Source: CAVPFA01 sp963703655
GTDB lineage: Bacteria; Actinomycetota; Acidimicrobiia; Acidimicrobiales; Bog-793
DNA length: 64,000 nucleotides
Assembly (NCBI GenBank): GCA_963703655.1
Contig: CAVPFA010000004.1
Location: forward strand, 558,001-622,000
Direction of reading: 5' to 3'
Numbering within the stretch: position 1 is the stretch's first letter; each line of letters begins with the position of its first letter. Below the pieces are notes generated by a model. It was given only the letters and a program-made list of their open reading frames with translations. It was not told the origin of the DNA and did no database searches. Positions 8,665-18,394 of this stretch are shown piece by piece. Both the position numbers and the translations under genes were made by a program.

Positions 8665-9474
8665 ATGCCGAAATCTCGCAGCCTGCCGTCGAGTCCTCAC
8701 TCCCCACGAAACCGGTCACGACATCACGCGTGCGCTCGGACCTCGGTAGCGGCAGCGCTGCTCGTTATGACCGGCGCGCTCACGAGCACGATCGGTGCGG
8801 CAGCTGCAACCGCCTCGGTGGTTGGCGATCGTGCCCTGGCAAGCCGGATCAACATGCATCGCACGGACCTCCCGGCTGGCCCCCAGTGGACGAGCTCCCC
8901 GAGCACGCCCAACCCGCCCGGATGGGTCACCACATCTCGCAAAGTGATCGCCTGCATCCAACACGCCGCCGGCCATGCGCTGGCGGTGAGCCACGACCCC
9001 TTCGGGCTGGGCACCGCGCCTGCAGGGGACGTGACAGCCGACGTGACGTCACCGACGTTCGCCGTCAAGGGCCCAAGCCAGCTGCCGAGCGCAAACTCAG
9101 AAGTCGTGATGACCACGACCGCGGTACAAGCCACCGCCGACCTGCGCGCCCTCGACACTCCGTCGGCACTCCCCTGCCTGAAGGCTGCGTTTCAGGCGAT
9201 TTTCGTCTCCGAGCACGTACCGAAGGGGTCCAAACTCACCATCCGGCTGCTCACACCGCCGCATATAGGGCCGTCGCGGCTCCGAGGCGGCTTGCGTATC
9301 TCGCTCTCCGGTCCTTCATTCGGCGACCTCATTGACGAGGCCTATTTCTATACCGTCGGCAGGGCCGAGCTGGCGCTCAGCTTCACGGCCCTCAGCAAGT
9401 CATTCCCCTCCGGCTGGGCTCTCTCGATAAGCAAAGACGTCGTTGCTCGGGCGGAGACCCTCCTCGGCAGCTGA
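8665..9474 (+). CDS. Secreted protein of unknown function
   Basis: ATG at 8665 is preceded by a good ribosome site, ggaggt at 8650-8655. The 269-residue product has a long basic N-region and a hydrophobic core (SVAAALLVMTGALTSTIGAAAA) with a likely signal-peptidase site before ASVVGDRALA. The mature part has a DLPAGPQW segment and three spaced cysteines. The layout resembles actinobacterial extracytoplasmic proteins without known function. The reading is open further upstream, but the signal peptide and ribosome site fix the start here. Confidence 0.65.
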   Translation: MPKSRSLPSSPHSPRNRSRHHACARTSVAAALLVMTGALTSTIGAAAATASVVGDRALASRINMHRTDLPAGPQWTSSPSTPNPPGWVTTSRKVIACIQHAAGHALAVSHDPFGLGTAPAGDVTADVTSPTFAVKGPSQLPSANSEVVMTTTAVQATADLRALDTPSALPCLKAAFQAIFVSEHVPKGSKLTIRLLTPPHIGPSRLRGGLRISLSGPSFGDLIDEAYFYTVGRAELALSFTALSKSFPSGWALSISKDVVARAETLLGS

Positions 9475-9727
9475 GGACGCGACTGGGCCATGGGGACAAG
9501 CTAAGGACCATCCGAGCGGGTGCTTTGACAGCTACGTGCCCGTTCTGGGGCCCATGAACGGCACATCGTGGGCAAGGAGCGCTATCTCATCGCCTGAATC
9601 CTCGCTCGGCAGTCGCCTACTTAGAGTCTTGCTGCGGCGCTGCCTAATGCGACGCACCGCGAACCCACGGCTTTGGCGGCGTAGGGGCGAGAGCACGGCT
9701 GGTCGTGTCCTGCTTTCCGAGGCGGGG

Positions 9728-9755
9728 TTGACGGCAACAACTTTTGCTGTAGCCT
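9728..9755 (+). promoter_or_regulatory. Probable sigma-70 promoter of the GntR-ABC operon
   Basis: TTGACG at 9728-9733 is separated by 16 bp from TAGCCT at 9750-9755. Transcription from this box would start at or beside the ATG at 9762, so the GntR message is probably leaderless; no ribosome site is seen before that ATG. An imperfect inverted repeat (caacaa, ctt, ttgctg) lies between the two boxes and could be the GntR autoregulatory operator. Confidence 0.5.
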
Positions 9756-9761
9756 TGTCGT

Positions 9762-10247
9762 ATGACAGTAGATAAATCGAACAGCGAGCGGGCGGCTCCG
9801 CTTTCGCCGATCAAGTTTCGCCTCGATCTCGGTTCGGGCGTGCCGACCTACCTGCAGCTCGTCCATCAGGTCGAGCACGCGCTCCGTCTCGATTACCTCA
9901 AGCCCGGCGATCAACTTCCGAAGGTCCGAGACGTGGTCGCGTCGCTGGCTATCAACCCCAACACGGTCCTGAAGGCCTACAGGGAGCTGGAAACGAAGGG
10001 CCTCGCCGTCGGGCGACCAGGCCAGGGAACGTTCATCGTGGCGACGCTCGGCCAGGTGGCACTGCCCGAGCTAACCGAGCTACGCCGCTCGCTCGTCTCC
10101 TGGGTGGCCTCTGCCGACACGGCAGGGCTCGACGAGGAGGGGATTGTGGCGCTTGTCGCGAACGTGCTGCGGGATTTTCGTGAGCGCCGCGGGGGCACTG
10201 CCGACCGACGCGGCGCACCGCGATACGAGGCGGAGGGCGTGGCATGA
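9762..10247 (+). CDS. GntR-family regulator, YtrA subgroup
   Basis: A 161-residue regulator with an N-terminal winged helix (PTYLQLVHQVEHALR through INPNTVLKAYRELETKGL) and only a short C-terminal helical tail. That is the hallmark of the YtrA subfamily, which typically represses a linked ABC exporter operon. The stop overlaps the start of the ATPase gene. The effector is probably a cell-envelope stressor or peptide antibiotic by analogy with YtrA. Confidence 0.9.
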   Translation: MTVDKSNSERAAPLSPIKFRLDLGSGVPTYLQLVHQVEHALRLDYLKPGDQLPKVRDVVASLAINPNTVLKAYRELETKGLAVGRPGQGTFIVATLGQVALPELTELRRSLVSWVASADTAGLDEEGIVALVANVLRDFRERRGGTADRRGAPRYEAEGVA

Positions 10248-11161
10248 ACGTCATCGAGACCCACGCCCTCGGCAAGTCCTACGGCTCGACGAGAGCACTG
10301 CACGACTGCACCTTGGCGATGCCCGAAGGGCATGTGGTCGCGCTCGTTGGGCCGAACGGTGCCGGAAAGTCGACCTTGCTGAACATCGCCGTCGGGCTGG
10401 CGACACCGACCACTGGTGAGGTGACGGTGCTCGGCGGACGCCCCGCCGGTTCGCTGCCCGCGCTGGACAGGATCGCGTTCGTGGCTCAGGACACACCGTT
10501 GTACAAGAACTTCTCGGCTGCCGACTTGCTCCATGTGACCCGCAACCTCAATCGCCGTTTCGACCAGAACTACGCCGAACATCGCCTCGGCGAACTCGGC
10601 ATTCCCTTGCGACAGAAGGCAGGCAAGATGTCGGGCGGCCAGCAGGCCCAGCTCGCGTTGACGCTGGCGTTGGCGCGCCGGCCGCGGCTCCTCGTGCTCG
10701 ACGAGCCGATGGCGATGCTCGATCCGCTCGCCCGGCACGACTTCATGGCGACGGTGATGACGGCGGTCGCGGACCACGGTGTCTCGGTCGTGTTGTCGTC
10801 ACACGTCCTCGCGGAGCTCGAGCGGGTTGCCGACTATCTCGTGCTCGTCTCGCGCGGGAGCGTCCAGATGGTGGGCGAGGTCGACGATCTCCTCGCGCAC
10901 CACCGCGTACTCATCGGCCCAGCTTCGGAGTCCAAGCGGTATCCGGAGCAGTGCAACGTCGTGCACACCAGTCGTGCCGCTTCGCAGGCGCATCTGCTCG
11001 TGCGCCTAGACGGCAGTTCCGATCCGGTGCCACCGGGATGGGAGGCGCACTCGGTCACCCTCGAAGAGCTGACCCTTGCCTACTTGCGCGAGTCCGGCGC
11101 CGCGGCGCTGCCCGGTCCGGCCCGCGCCCGGGACACCGGACAATCGGAGGTGACGAAATGA
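10244..11161 (+). CDS. ABC transporter ATP-binding protein (YtrB-like)
   Basis: A 305-residue ATPase. Walker A GPNGAGKST lies near residue 38, the signature is KMSGGQQAQ, Walker B is LLVLDEPMAMLDP and the H-loop is SSHVLAEL. ATGA overlaps at both ends bind it to the regulator before it and the permease after it. About 75 residues follow the ATPase core, as in many antibiotic-export ATPases. It would power the permease encoded next. Confidence 0.92.
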   Translation: MNVIETHALGKSYGSTRALHDCTLAMPEGHVVALVGPNGAGKSTLLNIAVGLATPTTGEVTVLGGRPAGSLPALDRIAFVAQDTPLYKNFSAADLLHVTRNLNRRFDQNYAEHRLGELGIPLRQKAGKMSGGQQAQLALTLALARRPRLLVLDEPMAMLDPLARHDFMATVMTAVADHGVSVVLSSHVLAELERVADYLVLVSRGSVQMVGEVDDLLAHHRVLIGPASESKRYPEQCNVVHTSRAASQAHLLVRLDGSSDPVPPGWEAHSVTLEELTLAYLRESGAAALPGPARARDTGQSEVTK

Positions 11162-12228
11162 CCACGCTGACCACGCTCGCCGCGCCCGCCCACTTAGACG
11201 AGGACGCGAACGTGCAGCCGCTTCCGTGGCGGCGGATGGCCTGGGTCACGTGGCGCCAGCACCGCACGGCGCTTTGCGGCGTGGCAGCGCTGTCTGTCGC
11301 AATCGCGGTGTGCTTTTGGGTGGCGGGCGTTCAGCTCCACCACGCCTACGCCGTCGTGATGGCCTGCCACCCGGCAAGTTCATTTGCGTGCAGCAACCTG
11401 ATCAGCACCTTCGATGGAATGTACGGATCTCTGGCGAAAGGCTTAATTCTGCAGGTGGTGCCCGCGCTTATCGGAGCGTTCATCGGTGCGCCGTTGCTGG
11501 CCCGTGAGATGGAGAGCGGCACCTTCCGGTTCGCCTGGACCCAGGGCTTTGGACGGTCGCGCTGGACGCTCGCCAAGGTGGTGACGCTCGGGGTCGTGGT
11601 AACCGCTGCGGCTGGTGCTCTCAGCGTGCTGTTCTCCTGGTACTACCAGCCGTATTTTCCCGCGGGCAACCAGGCCTCGTACACGGGGAACTCGATCGCG
11701 ACCTCTTCCCCGTTCGCTCCCGGCCTGTTCGATGTGCGCGGGGTTTCGTTCGCTGCCTGGACGCTGGCTGCTTTTGCGATCGGCATCTTGGCCGGCGTCC
11801 TCATTCGGCGGGTCGTCCCAGCGGTCGTCGCCACCTTGGTCGCTTACGCCGGGCTCGCCTTCGTGACCGGCGGATTCCTGCGCCAGCACTACTTGGCGCC
11901 GCTGGTCACCAGCAAGCTGAACATTCCCGCTTCCGCGTGGGTCATCACCCAGCAGTGGCTCACCAAGAGCGGCCGGCCGGTCAGCACGTCCGTGCTCGGC
12001 CGGGTGCTCCAGGAGGGTGCACCGTCACAGATCGCCGGGAAAGGTGGGGTCCCGCAGTCCCTCAGCGCGTGGCAATACCTCGTTCAGCATGGCTACACAG
12101 AGTTGACCACCTACCAGCCGGCCAGCCGGTTCTGGCCATTCCAGTGGATCGAGGGCGGCGGGCTGCTCGCGCTGTCGGTGCTGCTTCTCGCCGTGGCCGT
12201 GTGGCTGGTCCGGCGCCGCGCGGTCTGA
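11158..12228 (+). CDS. ABC-2-type transporter permease
   Basis: A 356-residue membrane protein whose ATG overlaps the ATPase stop. I count about six spans: near residues 40-60, 100-120 (LILQVVPALIGAFIGAPLLA), 145-165, 205-225, 232-252 and a final one ending in a basic WLVRRRAV tail. Between spans 1 and 2 lies a short external loop with two cysteines (MACHPASSFACSN). The sequence REMESGTFRFAWTQ is the typical ABC-2 cytoplasmic loop. It forms an exporter with the preceding ATPase. Confidence 0.85.
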   Translation: MTTLTTLAAPAHLDEDANVQPLPWRRMAWVTWRQHRTALCGVAALSVAIAVCFWVAGVQLHHAYAVVMACHPASSFACSNLISTFDGMYGSLAKGLILQVVPALIGAFIGAPLLAREMESGTFRFAWTQGFGRSRWTLAKVVTLGVVVTAAAGALSVLFSWYYQPYFPAGNQASYTGNSIATSSPFAPGLFDVRGVSFAAWTLAAFAIGILAGVLIRRVVPAVVATLVAYAGLAFVTGGFLRQHYLAPLVTSKLNIPASAWVITQQWLTKSGRPVSTSVLGRVLQEGAPSQIAGKGGVPQSLSAWQYLVQHGYTELTTYQPASRFWPFQWIEGGGLLALSVLLLAVAVWLVRRRAV

Positions 12229-12373
12229 ACGCGATGAGCCGAGCCCTAGTGGGTCGTCAACAGCTCGACGGACACGAAGGACATTGTTCGACGACCGAGC
12301 GGCCTTGGGTGGCCGAACCAGGGACTCGTGGGACGCATCGTTCGCCCGGGGCCGTTCGGCGTTGTCGCCGCCG

Positions 12374-13110
12374 ATGCCCGAGCGGCCGTACTCGCTGGCG
12401 GAGCCCTCTCCCAGCGCCGACATGCGTGGGGCGAGCGCCGTGAGGTCTAGTCGGCCGGGCAAGTCACTGCGCCAGTTCGGGCTCATCCTCGGGGCCGGCG
12501 CGGTGGTGATCATCCTGGTAGCGACGCTGCGCGGCTTCGGGAACACCAATTTGTTCGCGGCGCCGAGCGAGGCCACCCTTGCCGGCTTGAGCATGCCCCA
12601 GCGCGTCGTGGCCATCGCCGAGAGCCAGGTCGGGTACAAGACCGAACCTTCCAACTCCTACTGCAACAAGTTCAGCGCCTACTGGCACGCCGGCACCGCG
12701 GACTGCCCGAGCGGAGAGACGGCCGAGGAGTGGTGCGCCGACTTCGCCGCCTGGGCCTGGCAGAAGGCCGGGGTACAAGTCACCTACGGCTACGGCCCGG
12801 GAGAGATCAACGGCGGTGCCGTCAGCTTCTACGCGTGGGGCGTCGCCAACGGCCAGTGGCACCCGGCGACGAGTGGGTACGTCGCTGCGCCGGGGGACGT
12901 CGCGGTCTACGGCCTCTCGGTCGGCTCAGACTCATCGCGCAGCACGTGGCGATTGTCACCAACGACGCTCCCGGCCAGTCGGGCCCGGACGTAGTGAACG
13001 GGGACGGCGACCGGACCGGCTTCTCCCGCGTCGAGACCGGGACCGACCAGCTGCAGGTCGAGGTCGGTCAAGACGACTTCAGGCTCGCCGGCTACGTGAG
13101 TCCGCCGTAG
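12374..13110 (+). pseudogene. CHAP-domain cell-wall hydrolase-like protein, frameshifted
   Basis: A membrane-anchored or secreted protein: a hydrophobic span LILGAGAVVIILVATLRGF, then a CHAP-type domain with the catalytic-cysteine region EEWCADFAAWAWQKAGV and the APGDVAVYG strand. The reading breaks near 12938 and continues in another frame with QHVAIVTNDAPG, containing the catalytic histidine, up to 13110. One base restores it. Such enzymes cut peptidoglycan peptide bonds. An upstream TTG at 12284 could be an alternative start. Confidence 0.75.
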
Positions 13111-13311
13111 GCCCGCGAAGCGAGCGACAGGCACCCGAGATGAGTGCGCGAGCAGTGTGTGGCGTCAGAGCGTCGAACGAGTCATTAGATCCTCGTTCGG
13201 GCGACAGCATCGGCTTATCCTGCCAGGACAATGTTCTCCGGAATGATTTGTGATGTTCCCAAAAGGAATGGGACCGTTGACGGCTCCTGACTCGACCTGC
13301 ACTGTCGCTCC

Positions 13312-13794
13312 ATGACGGGCGCTGAAAGCGAACCCACTGCAACTGGTCACGCCACGCGTCGCGTCTGGGCGCGCGGACTTGTGCATCTCGGACTCCTCCT
13401 GACGGCAGCTGGCGCGCTCGGCACGTTGACCATCTTGCACATCCGGAATGCGATTCATGCCGACATCGGCCTTGTTTTCGTCGGATTGGTCATCATGCAT
13501 TTGGTGCAGCGACGACGGACCGTCGCCCGGATGATGACTCAGCTCGCGCGTGCTCGATCGTTCGCGAAGCGGAGAATCCGACTTGCCGGCTCTGACCTGC
13601 TCCTCGCGTTCATCATCCTCAATGTCTTGGTGTCAGGAGTCTTGGACTGGAACCGGGGGCAACCAATCCAGTTGCCGCTCCTTCCTCTTCCCTTCAAAAG
13701 GTGGCACTTTTTGTCGGGTGTCGCGCTCGTCCTCTACCTCATGTTCCATGTCTGGAAACGACGCAAGCGCCTGCGAAGGTCCACAATCCAATAG
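13312..13794 (+). CDS. Four-span membrane protein with conserved histidines
   Basis: A 160-residue protein with four predicted helices (about residues 22-42, 47-66, 92-110, 130-150). Histidines sit in or near helices (HLGLLLTAAG, HADIGLVFVGLVIMHLVQ, KRWHFLSGVALVLYLMFHVWKRR), in the manner of DUF4405 or cytochrome b561-like heme proteins. A heme or electron-transfer role is inferred from this pattern only. It stands alone between a CHAP gene and a convergent transporter operon. Confidence 0.6.
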   Translation: MTGAESEPTATGHATRRVWARGLVHLGLLLTAAGALGTLTILHIRNAIHADIGLVFVGLVIMHLVQRRRTVARMMTQLARARSFAKRRIRLAGSDLLLAFIILNVLVSGVLDWNRGQPIQLPLLPLPFKRWHFLSGVALVLYLMFHVWKRRKRLRRSTIQ

Positions 13795-13910
13795 ACCTAG
13801 AACGCCTCCATACCCCGCCGCCCGCGGGAGCGGCGCGTCGGGCCGACTCGGGCGCGGCCCGGCTCCAGCCCAACGCGATGTTCAGGTGTTGGTCTGCCAG
13901 CGATCAGGCG

Positions 13911-14954
13911 TCACGCGTCCCGGGTGGCCATCCTCCAGGCGCCGATCACTGACCAACCGACGATCCACCCCACGATGACGAGGATCATCCCCCGGGTGGG
14001 CATCGGCGGTATCCCGAGCGCCCCGCCGCTGCCCCCGAAGTGGAGGGGCCCCCCTCCCGGTCCTCCGCCCAGGCCCGAGGCAAGGCCTGCGGGCCGCAAC
14101 TGGTCGAGGGCGACCCCTACGAGCAGGCGCTGTCCATTGATGAAATAGGGAATGTTGGCCCTGGCGAGGATTGGGGTCACGATGACCTGAAGGGCGATGA
14201 GCACGATCGTCGTCACCGTCCGCTGACCGGTTAGTGCACCGAAGCCGAGTCCTGCGACGAAGCCCACGCCGACCACGAGCTCGAGCCACAGCCCGATCTT
14301 CATCATCTCGTTGGTCGATGGGTTGAGGGTCCCTTCCAGCTCGGTGTAGGCGTCGTAGCGCGAGGCCGTGGAACCACTCGCGACCGACACGCCGTCGATG
14401 AAGAAGCCCGGACCGGTCGGGAAAGCCTCGAGCGCCTCTCGAGGGTGTTCCTCGATCCAGCTGTGGAACTGCGACTCGTTCAAGTTGACGGGCATCGAAA
14501 CGCCGTTGTTTACGCTTAGAGCAGTCGGGTTCGGGACCCCCTCGAAGCTCGTGACGAGGCAGCAGATGGTGAAGGCCAACGCCACAACCGGAAGGAGGAT
14601 CGCAAGCCCTGCGGGGATGCGTGCGAGAAAGAGCGCGACCCGTGACCGACCCGTGATCACCAGGTGTCGGAACATTCCGTCGGTCAGATCCGTCGTTCCC
14701 GCCGCTGCACCGACGGTGGCGGCGATGATAAAGCCGAGCTCCGCCATCGGGTTCATGAGGTCCTGGAACGCGCTCGGGATCCCCGCCGGCCCGGAGTGCG
14801 ACGGGTCGACTGCGTGGTAGAGGAGTCGGATTCCGTACTCCAGGACCGGCGGACCGAGGACCAGCACGCCCACCGCGATCATCAGCCCACGGCGCCGTCT
14901 GAGTTCGAGGTTCTTCGTCGTGATGAGCCCCCAGGTCGGGAGGGCCAACGCCAT
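13911..14954 (-). CDS. ABC transporter permease
   Basis: A 347-residue membrane protein with a first span at about residues 26-45 (LMIAVGVLVLGPPVLEYGI), a large external loop between later spans, and a last span before WRMATRDA. DGMFRHLVITGRSR is the typical coupling region of ABC-2 exporters. It lies directly downstream of the ATPase gene on the same strand. Glycine- and proline-rich sequence (GLGGGPGGGPLHFGG) sits in the last external loop. A start nearer to the ATPase stop (GTG about 15028) would need a frame change. Confidence 0.8.
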   Translation of the reverse strand: MALALPTWGLITTKNLELRRRRGLMIAVGVLVLGPPVLEYGIRLLYHAVDPSHSGPAGIPSAFQDLMNPMAELGFIIAATVGAAAGTTDLTDGMFRHLVITGRSRVALFLARIPAGLAILLPVVALAFTICCLVTSFEGVPNPTALSVNNGVSMPVNLNESQFHSWIEEHPREALEAFPTGPGFFIDGVSVASGSTASRYDAYTELEGTLNPSTNEMMKIGLWLELVVGVGFVAGLGFGALTGQRTVTTIVLIALQVIVTPILARANIPYFINGQRLLVGVALDQLRPAGLASGLGGGPGGGPLHFGGSGGALGIPPMPTRGMILVIVGWIVGWSVIGAWRMATRDA

Positions 14955-15083
14955 CCGGCGCAGTGCCGAGGCGCGGGTAGAGGGCGACCCCGATGGACGC
15001 CCGACAGCGACCGCTCGATGCTGCTCACTTTTCTCCTCCCAGTCGGCTCGTGACCGTCAAGAACCAGTCCTCCAAGCTCGTCT

Positions 15084-16121
15084 TCACCTGCTGTATGCCG
15101 TAGACGGCAACGCCACCTTCCACGAGCCGTCGGTGAGTTCGTCGATCTCGCTACGGGAGCTCCCGGCTCGAAGCGTGACCGTGACGCCCGATTCTGTGAG
15201 TGAGGCGCCTGCCGCGAGGCCAGAGCGCTCGACGATCCGCAGGGCCGCGCTCGGATCCGCACACTCGACACTCACGACCACAGCGCCGGCACCGTGGACA
15301 AGATCGTCTATCGTGCCCTGCCGGATGACGTGGCCGTGGTCGACGATGGCGACCGCGTCGCAGGTTCGTTCGACCTCGTCGAGCAGGTGAGAGGAGAGCA
15401 TCACCGTCCGTCCCTCCTCGACGAGGCTCTCGATCATCTCGCGCATCTCGTGCATGCCCGCCGGGTCGAGGCCGTTCATGGGCTCGTCGAGGATCAACAG
15501 CTCCGGATCGGCGAGGAGGCAGGCGGCGACGCCGAGGCGTTGGCGCATGCCCATCGAGTAGGACGCCACCTTGTCGTCGGCACGCTCGGCGAGCCCGACG
15601 CGTGCAAGCGACGGGCCGATGCGCTCGTTCGCATCGCCTCCGCGTGCCTCGGCGAGAAGCCGAAGGTTCTCGCGCCCGGTGAGGTGAGGGTGAAAGCGCG
15701 GCTCGTCGACGATGGCGCCCACGCGCGCCAGTGCCTCTCGGCGTTCGTGCGGGACGGGAATGCCGAGGAGCGACATCGTGCCGCCATCGGCCCGGGTCAG
15801 ACCGAGCAGGGTGCGGATCAAGGTTGTCTTCCCCGCACCGTTCGGTCCGAGGTAGCCGAAAGCGGAGCCCCGCGGCACGAGAAGCTCCACCTCATCGACG
15901 GCCACGGTCGTGTCGAAGCGCTTGGTGAGGCCGTGCGTCTCGACCGCCCATCCGTCACGCTCATCGTCACCGAAGGAGACGCCACGAGTTCGGCGTGAGG
16001 GAGCCGCTGCGGCGCCTTCGGGTCGGGGTGGGCGCCCCGGTGCGACCTCGGCTGTGGAAGTGCTCGCGCCCGTGCGTGCGCTGGGACCAAGCACCGTCAC
16101 GTCGGCTTCCTCTCCCGGCAT
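15084..16121 (-). CDS. ABC transporter ATP-binding protein
   Basis: Walker A GPNGAGKTT, the signature region SYSMGMRQRLGVA, Walker B LLILDEPMNGLDP and an H-loop SSHLLDEVE are all clear. A disordered N-terminal extension of about 60 residues rich in Ala, Pro and Arg precedes the domain. The expected C-terminal strand and helix appear in another frame just past the stop (VYGIQQVKTSLEDWFLTV, ending at 15025, directly before the permease), so a single-base indel near 15101 probably truncates the true end. I chose the start MPGEEADV at 16121; 16178 is also open. Confidence 0.88.
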   Translation of the reverse strand: MPGEEADVTVLGPSARTGASTSTAEVAPGRPPRPEGAAAAPSRRTRGVSFGDDERDGWAVETHGLTKRFDTTVAVDEVELLVPRGSAFGYLGPNGAGKTTLIRTLLGLTRADGGTMSLLGIPVPHERREALARVGAIVDEPRFHPHLTGRENLRLLAEARGGDANERIGPSLARVGLAERADDKVASYSMGMRQRLGVAACLLADPELLILDEPMNGLDPAGMHEMREMIESLVEEGRTVMLSSHLLDEVERTCDAVAIVDHGHVIRQGTIDDLVHGAGAVVVSVECADPSAALRIVERSGLAAGASLTESGVTVTLRAGSSRSEIDELTDGSWKVALPSTAYSR

Positions 16122-16131
16122 TCCGTGAGGC

Positions 16132-16230
16132 TCATCCGAACTTGTTCTCCCGATCGCCATCCGGGCGGTGCTTGGCACGCCGCCATCGCAGAGCGAAGAA
16201 CACGCCTCCGGCCACGACGAGGAAGGATGA
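16132..16230 (-). pseudogene. Possible remnant of a small single-span membrane protein
   Basis: Read on the minus strand, the bases encode TPDFLILI and then, after a one-base shift, LVVAGGVFFALRWRR followed by a basic, acidic-ended tail and TGA at 16132. It looks like a one-span protein with a charged cytoplasmic tail, squeezed between the response regulator and the ATPase. The start was not identified. This call is weak. Confidence 0.25.
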
Positions 16231-16308
16231 GGATCAGGAAGTCAGGGGTCCCGTGGAACGGGCCAAGGTTGTGCGCCGGGCGGCTGCGAGGATCGGCAGG
16301 CAGTCTCG

Positions 16309-17085
16309 TCAGGCATGGATCCCATCGTGCGGGATCGAAATTCGCCTGTCGTCAGGCGCAGGGACGAATTCGCCTCGAACGCCGTCATCCGCGGGGATGA
16401 CCCCTGCGGCGGGCCACGCCGTCAGGGGGACGTGACGAGCCCCGATTCGTAGGCGATGACGACGAGCTGGGTCCGGTCGCGGGCGTCCGAGCTTGGTAAG
16501 GATTCGGCTCACGTGAGTCTTCACCGTCGGCAAGCTCACGTGCAGCGTCTCTGCGAGTTCGGCGTTGGAAAGGCCTTGCGCGAGCAAGCACAGCACCTGG
16601 CGCTCGCGTCCTGTGAGCAGGTTGAGACCAGTCGGCACCTTCACGGAAGGCTGAGCTTTGTCGGTGAAATGTGCGATGAGTCGGCGCGTGACGTTCGGAG
16701 CGAGCAGCGCTTCACCGCGGGCCACGACGCGGATCGCACTCAGCAGCTCCTCGAGAGGCCGGTTCTTCAAGGTGAAGCCGCTCGCACCGGCGCGCAACGC
16801 CTCGAAGACGTACTCGTCGAGGTCGAACGTCGTGAGAATGAGCACCCGCGGCGTGTTCGCCCTATCCCTCGAGGTGATATGGCGGGTTGCCTCGATCCCA
16901 TCCATTCCCGGCATGCGGACGTCCATCACGACGACATCCGGCGACAGACGCGAGACAAGTTCAACGGCTTCTCGCCCGTCGGCTGCTTCGCCCACGACCT
17001 CCAAGTCGTCCTCCTCGTCGATGAGCGAGGAGATTGCAGTACGGAGCAACTCTTGATCGTCGACAACAAGGAGGCGGGTGGTCAT
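16309..17085 (-). CDS. NarL/LuxR-family response regulator
   Basis: Receiver domain at residues 1-120 with the acidic pair DDQ, phosphoacceptor Asp in VVVMDVRMPGMDG, and switch residues T and K (LTTFD, TLKNR). A LuxR-type helix-turn-helix follows (LTGRERQVLCLLAQGLSNAEL, LHVSLPTVKTHVSRILTKLG). After KLG the reading leaves the family; in another frame the normal ending (DARDRTQLVVIAYESGL) stops at 16422, so a one-base indel near 16493 probably adds a false tail of about 60 residues. The ATG overlaps the stop of the sensor kinase, its evident partner. Confidence 0.92.
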   Translation of the reverse strand: MTTRLLVVDDQELLRTAISSLIDEEDDLEVVGEAADGREAVELVSRLSPDVVVMDVRMPGMDGIEATRHITSRDRANTPRVLILTTFDLDEYVFEALRAGASGFTLKNRPLEELLSAIRVVARGEALLAPNVTRRLIAHFTDKAQPSVKVPTGLNLLTGRERQVLCLLAQGLSNAELAETLHVSLPTVKTHVSRILTKLGRPRPDPARRHRLRIGARHVPLTAWPAAGVIPADDGVRGEFVPAPDDRRISIPHDGIHA

Positions 17086-18338
17086 GACGCGTTCTCTCTG
17101 GGGATTCGAGCGGACACGCGGAACCCGCCGCCAGCGAGGTGTTCGGCCAAAAGCGAGCCCCCGAAGGCGCCGACGCGTTCGCGCATCCCAACGATCCCCT
17201 GGCCAGTACCGGGATGCGAAAGCGGCACCTTCTCTCCGGCAGCCCGCGAGGTAGACGGGCCACCGTTGTCGGTGACCTCGACGCAGACATCGTCACCAGA
17301 GAGGGTGAGGTCGATCATCGCCTGGGCTCCCGGTGCGTGCCTCACGACGTTGGTGAGCGCCTCCTGGACGACGCGGTAGATCGACAGCTCGATTGCTGGC
17401 GAAAGCGAGCGATCAGTTCCAGTCGTTCGCAGCTCCACTTGGGTGCCCGAGGCCCGGACCGTCTCGACGAGTTCCTTCAGATCGGCGAGCCGCGGCGCCG
17501 GCGCACGCGAGATCGGCTCGACCTCCTCGTCACGCAGCAGTCCGAGCACAACGCGCAGCTCGTCTTGAGCCGTGCGGCCGATCTCCTCGATCAACTCGAG
17601 GGCTCTCGCGGTCTTCTCAGGGCGTTTGGCCATGAGGCGCCTCCCGACGCCGGCCTGGATTGTGATCACCGCGAGAGTGTGTGCGACGACGTCGTGGAGC
17701 TCTCGTGCGATGCGTACGCGTTCCTCGCGGACCTGTTGGCGGGCACGCTCGGCCTCCGCGGCGTGCTCACGCCTTGCCTGCTCGACAAGGCCCACCTGGT
17801 ATCGCCGCCGGGCCGCCACCGCATCCCCCACGAACCACGCGGCCCCCAGCGGTATGAAGCCTTCGACCGCCAGCACTGCCAGGGGCGCGAACTGTTTGCT
17901 CAAGGCCGCATACAGGAACGCTCCGCCGATCACGACCGCCGCAGCCAAGGTGGCGAGGATCGAGATGCGCCTCGTCAAACGCGAAGAGACGAGGTAGGTG
18001 GCCAGCCCGAGGAGCACGGCGAGCGGCAGGGGTGCAGTCCCCGAGGCGATTACCACAGCTGCCGCGGCCACCGCTGCGGCCAGCACCGGCATGGGCCACC
18101 GGCGCAGAAGCAGCATGGGGCCACAGGCCAACAAGGCGAGCGTTAACCGCGCCCCTCCCTCCGTGGGACGCGGCTCCAGCGCGAGGACGATCGTGGCCAG
18201 GCCAACCAAGGCGGCAAGCAGGACGATGGCGAGCCAGTGGCGCTCGCTGAAGGCCACCGCCATCTGCTTGGGCGGGCCACCGAACGAGGGATCACTGGGC
18301 ACTGGTTGGACCGTAGCGAATGAGCTCCCCGAGCGCAT
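17082..18338 (-). CDS. NarL-type sensor histidine kinase
   Basis: A 418-residue kinase. Four to five N-terminal membrane spans occupy about residues 35-180, with no large external sensor domain. The dimerisation/phosphoacceptor block follows (RIARELHDVVAHTLAVI; the His near residue 215) and then the ATPase domain with the N box YRVVQEALTNVVRHA, TDNGG and the G box GTGQGIVGMRERV. This is the DesK/NarX (HisKA_3) class. It is paired with the response regulator by an ATGA overlap. Signal probably arises at the membrane, possibly from the ABC exporter beside it. Confidence 0.92.
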   Translation of the reverse strand: MRSGSSFATVQPVPSDPSFGGPPKQMAVAFSERHWLAIVLLAALVGLATIVLALEPRPTEGGARLTLALLACGPMLLLRRWPMPVLAAAVAAAAVVIASGTAPLPLAVLLGLATYLVSSRLTRRISILATLAAAVVIGGAFLYAALSKQFAPLAVLAVEGFIPLGAAWFVGDAVAARRRYQVGLVEQARREHAAEAERARQQVREERVRIARELHDVVAHTLAVITIQAGVGRRLMAKRPEKTARALELIEEIGRTAQDELRVVLGLLRDEEVEPISRAPAPRLADLKELVETVRASGTQVELRTTGTDRSLSPAIELSIYRVVQEALTNVVRHAPGAQAMIDLTLSGDDVCVEVTDNGGPSTSRAAGEKVPLSHPGTGQGIVGMRERVGAFGGSLLAEHLAGGGFRVSARIPRENAS

Positions 18339-18394
18339 CAGCCTGGAGGATGACGTCGGTCCTGGTCATCGAGATCGTCGATGCAGCGCTGCCA